From Ampelocalamus luodianensis (lineage: Eukaryota > Streptophyta > Magnoliopsida > Poales > Poaceae), in NCBI GenBank assembly GCA_036346255.1, contig CM070623.1:22450875-22514874 (forward strand): a DNA stretch of 64,000 nucleotides, given 5' to 3'. Below are positions 60,656 to 64,000 of this stretch, piece by piece. A program made the position numbers and the translations under genes. The notes beneath the pieces are model-generated. The model made no database searches and was not told where the DNA came from. It was given only the letters and a program-made list of their open reading frames with translations. The stretch's first letter is position 1; the number at the start of each line of letters is the position of its first letter.

Positions 60656-63600
60656 TGTGAGACCCCGGTTTATTTAGCTTGTAATACTTAGCCTTCCATT
60701 GGCTTTAGCATTACAAACAAAATACACCGTGTCTCAATGGACATATGCTTCCCAGAAATGCAGCACACATACATTCATACAAAGTCATGCGTCATTCACA
60801 TACAATATAATATAACAAGTCTAGCAAAGACATAAGGTAAATAGAGTTATTACAAAAGGTGCCAACCGGCCAAATGATAACAAAAGAGTATAAGACAGCG
60901 GAAGCAACAGTGCCATAAGATGGCTATAACAAAAGTCGACCGGCTAGCCATAACCCACAAGGCAACCGACCGGGCCACCAAGCTAGTCGTCCCAAACACC
61001 GCCACAGCACAACTCACAGAAGTGAGGCCCTTGGGGCTCACCTTCCTCCTCTGCAACAAGTAACATTAAGCAAAGCAAATGAGTACACTAATGTACTCGC
61101 AAGACTAACGTGTAGGATAACAGACCTATACTTATGCTACATGCAGGCTTCTTTAAGTGGAGGTTATATGTCTCATTTGCACAAAGCCAACTTTGTTTGC
61201 AATAATGTAATAAATTTAAAAGCTAGTTTGCAAATCTGTTTTTATTGTTGAAATAACAGCGAATGATAATAAATACAAGTAACCACCTAGAGGTGACTAC
61301 CCCAATAGCCACCACAACATAGCACGAATCCCCGATTCTTACCACCCATCAAGTTTTAATTAAAATGTTGTAGTCTAACTCTTGAAAGACCTTGCCAAGC
61401 GTATCCATAACCTAGGACGAGGCTATTCGAATAGTTTTAACCCTGCAGGGGTGTACCAATGTACCCACACTTTAGACCGTCTTTAAGCCAAATAAGCACA
61501 CTTCCGAAGGTATGCCGGCATGTCTAAGTCCTACGAGACGTTTCCAATATTGTGCATTAACTATGAGCCGCTCGTATGGATCGAAACCTATACGCTTACA
61601 TTGCAAGCCGAAAGACAACTGATCCATCACGGGGGAAATCTTTCGGACACTACAATGCCCCCATCACCATCCCTCCTGCGACTCCTTGCGACTCGGAGCC
61701 AATACACGCCACCGTACTAAGTCAAGAGAGGCCCATACCCTCTAGTTTGGTTAGCACGCTAAATGCTTGGTTTAGTGTAACAAGATGTTCGGTTCTTGTT
61801 GACTCGGGCACCATTCCAGTCACACCCAAAAGCACACCAACATACCATTTGTGCCCAAGTCCAAACCATTTTGTTTTCAGTTTTTAGTTTTCACAAGTAA
61901 ACTTAGCACAAGGCTGAAATCATAGGTCATAATAAGTTTTATGTGATCAAGGTTATCAACAAGTCGATAACCGCCCATTTCTACTGGTAGTTAAGCGTGG
62001 CTAAGCAACATACTCGAAAACTACTAAGTGACAAGAGCTCATCCACGAACTCTAAATCACAGCAAGTAATCCTAAGTTCAGTAGTAGAGGATAAATATTT
62101 ACCTACAGATCATGCATCTAATAGGCCAACTATCGACAATAGTTAAAACAAGATAGCAATGCATACGTAGAATTTGCAAACAACATATTATACTTGAAAA
62201 TTCAGGGATTGACATGATCAAACTGCTTGCCTTGCTGGAGTTGCTCACTGTGTTGCAGAGGGGAACTCTCAGGTTCAATAAACCCTTCGGAACCTAACGC
62301 GAAAATGCGATAAACCCGATAAGAACAAAGAACACCAAACAAAACTCAACAGCAAAAGTTATCCAAATCCTGTGAAATTTATACAACAACTAGGGTATGA
62401 TTTTAGACAAATTTAGGAACAAGAATCAGGTTATTTGGACTAAGTATGAAAAAGTTATAATGAAAACATGCTCTCTCAGCCTGACAATTCACTAAATTAA
62501 TTACTGGTACTGTTCAAGGCACAAATTTCCAGAATGATCTAGAGTCTGAAATTTGTATGGTGGGTAGGTAATAGTATCCTAAGAACAACAAAGTTGAGTT
62601 TACCCAATTTGGAGTTAAAATAAATAAATTATTATTTTTTAAGTTGTAAAACTAGTACATATCATTTTTCAGAAATAAAACCATAATCAAAACCTATTTC
62701 ACATTAAAGTATGCTAACAGAGGAATTTAACAAGATTGAGTTTGCACATTTTGGAGTTATACATAAAAAGATATGTATTTTACAAAGTTTACTTCAATTT
62801 CTGGAATATTCTAAAATGGCTGAACTCAAGATAATATTGTTTATAAAAACTTTCTGTTACAGAAACATGTCTAAAAGCATTTTTAGATTAAACTCTAGTT
62901 AAACATGAATTTATTCCAGCTGGAATCATCGAAAAAGGTTTTAAAACGAATTAGATATGAGTTTTCAAAGTTTAATATAATTTTTAGTTGATAAATAAAG
63001 GCTTACCGAATTATAATCAACCTTATCAAAAATAAAGCGACGTGAACGAACGTGGGCCCTTGATGCGAAATCTAACGACCCACGCGCTTGGAGAATAGCG
63101 CATGCACGTGAACCTAAAGAGGTTCACCATTGGATCTAGATCCAACGGTCCACGTGGATTGGGTCGTTCGGGCGACGCGAACGCCGCCACGATCAACCAC
63201 AGCCGTAGATCTCAAGATGGAGGGCTCAGGGCACTGCGCACTTCAGGTGGTCCGAACGGGCACCAGATCTGAGCTGCAGATCTAAAAGTAGGTGGCCCAG
63301 ATCCATGTGCGGTTCGGGTGACCCGAACGACACATCGATCTCGATCGTTGATCGCGGGATCGACGGTCCTTAGTGACGTGGAACGCTCGGGTGACCCGAA
63401 AGTCCCAGAAGATCTGGGCCGCAGATCTTGAAATCGACGGTCCACGATGCGCGCGAATAACACATGTGGGTTAAAGTGCGCGGAGAGGTTTTAAATGTGC
63501 GGGCCCTCTTGGCAGTGACTGTAGATGTCGGCTTAAGACACATTAAGTGCTAACCAATGATTAGCATTTAATGAACTCAAATTTATCCTAATGAAGCCGT

Positions 63601-64000
63601 GACTGTGGTTTAAAGCCAACGGGCCCACATGGCAGTGACACACGAGACACTTTCGGACACAATTAAATGCCAACTAATCATTATGATGATTGACAATCAT
63701 TAGCCATTAATGATTGTCTTAACGATAACGACACGAGAGGAAGTTCTCCGTCCGCCAAAACCCGGCGGCAAGAAGCGGCTTGCGCGGCGGCTCTGGCCAC
63801 GGCGGCGCCCACAAAGTGCCAAAATGGGTTCGCAATAACCTTGCGGACCTGATGGTGATGACCTCACCAGCGGCGAAGAACGCCGGCTAGCCGGAAAAAG
63901 GGCACAGTGACACTAAGGCCGAAAACAAAAATAGCTCAAAAGCTCCGCAGCAGTCCAAAGAAGCGTGTGCCACAGCGTCTAGGGACTAAAAAGAAGCTAC
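60656..64000 (-). repeat. C-family gypsy LTR, inverted, running off the window
   Basis: It begins TGTGAGACCCCGG, the reverse complement of the end of the solo LTR C, and follows that LTR backward. For example, 60840-61070 is the complement of 31800-31990, and 61370-61450 of the stretch near 31390-31450. From 63040 it enters GATCT/ACGGTCC-rich sequence equivalent to the repeat field of C, but with far fewer GGACCTCC units. Its other end, and whether it belongs to a complete element, cannot be seen. No gene is supported in it. Confidence 0.8.

Overview
The window reads as nuclear DNA of a grass, probably a panicoid (inference). The reasons are a GC-rich first exon followed by AT-rich introns, layered Ty3/gypsy and Ty1/copia LTR elements primed by initiator-tRNA-Met, and a Mutator-like element (MULE) carrying a plant mobile domain (PMD) gene. 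Only one gene looks like a functioning host gene. Everything else is mobile DNA or its debris.

Layout. (1) 1-2728: broken LTRs and the left part of an old copia element. (2) 2729-24375: a gypsy element (A, minus strand) inserted in that copia with target duplication GTTGC. A itself contains a recombinant element D (2814-8366), the 3' end of a plus-strand element E (8367-10796), and a whole minus-strand element F (12852-20575, target duplication AAGAT). (3) 24376-25276: the interrupted copia, with a recognisable gag remnant. (4) 25277-37340: element B (minus, target duplication ATGTG). It has 3.2-kb LTRs around only 0.8 kb of interior, and its left LTR is split by a 5.6-kb solo LTR of family C (target duplication AGAAT). 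(5) 37341-38274: the copia tail, another LTR-like stretch, and a transposon-end motif just before the gene. (6) 38275-49404: a four-exon gene for an RMR-type receptor (signal peptide, PA domain, membrane span, RING-H2). Its 8.4-kb last intron holds an antisense copia element inside a Mutator-like inverted-repeat element. (7) 50097-58290: a decayed MULE with a plus-strand PMD gene, a second charged ORF, and a minus-strand transposase. (8) 58290-60655: the 5' end of another MULE transposase gene, with promoter and 5'-UTR intron, cut off by (9) 60656-64000, an inverted C-family LTR running off the window.

How it fits together: intact target-site duplications let the insertion order be read directly. 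The order is the copia host first, then A and B, then F inside A and C inside B. Internal regions are mostly non-coding, so these are mainly non-autonomous or decayed copies. The most unusual signal is a series of short hairpins, in conserved order and separated by GGGGACC, inside the LTRs of three gypsy families (A, E, F).
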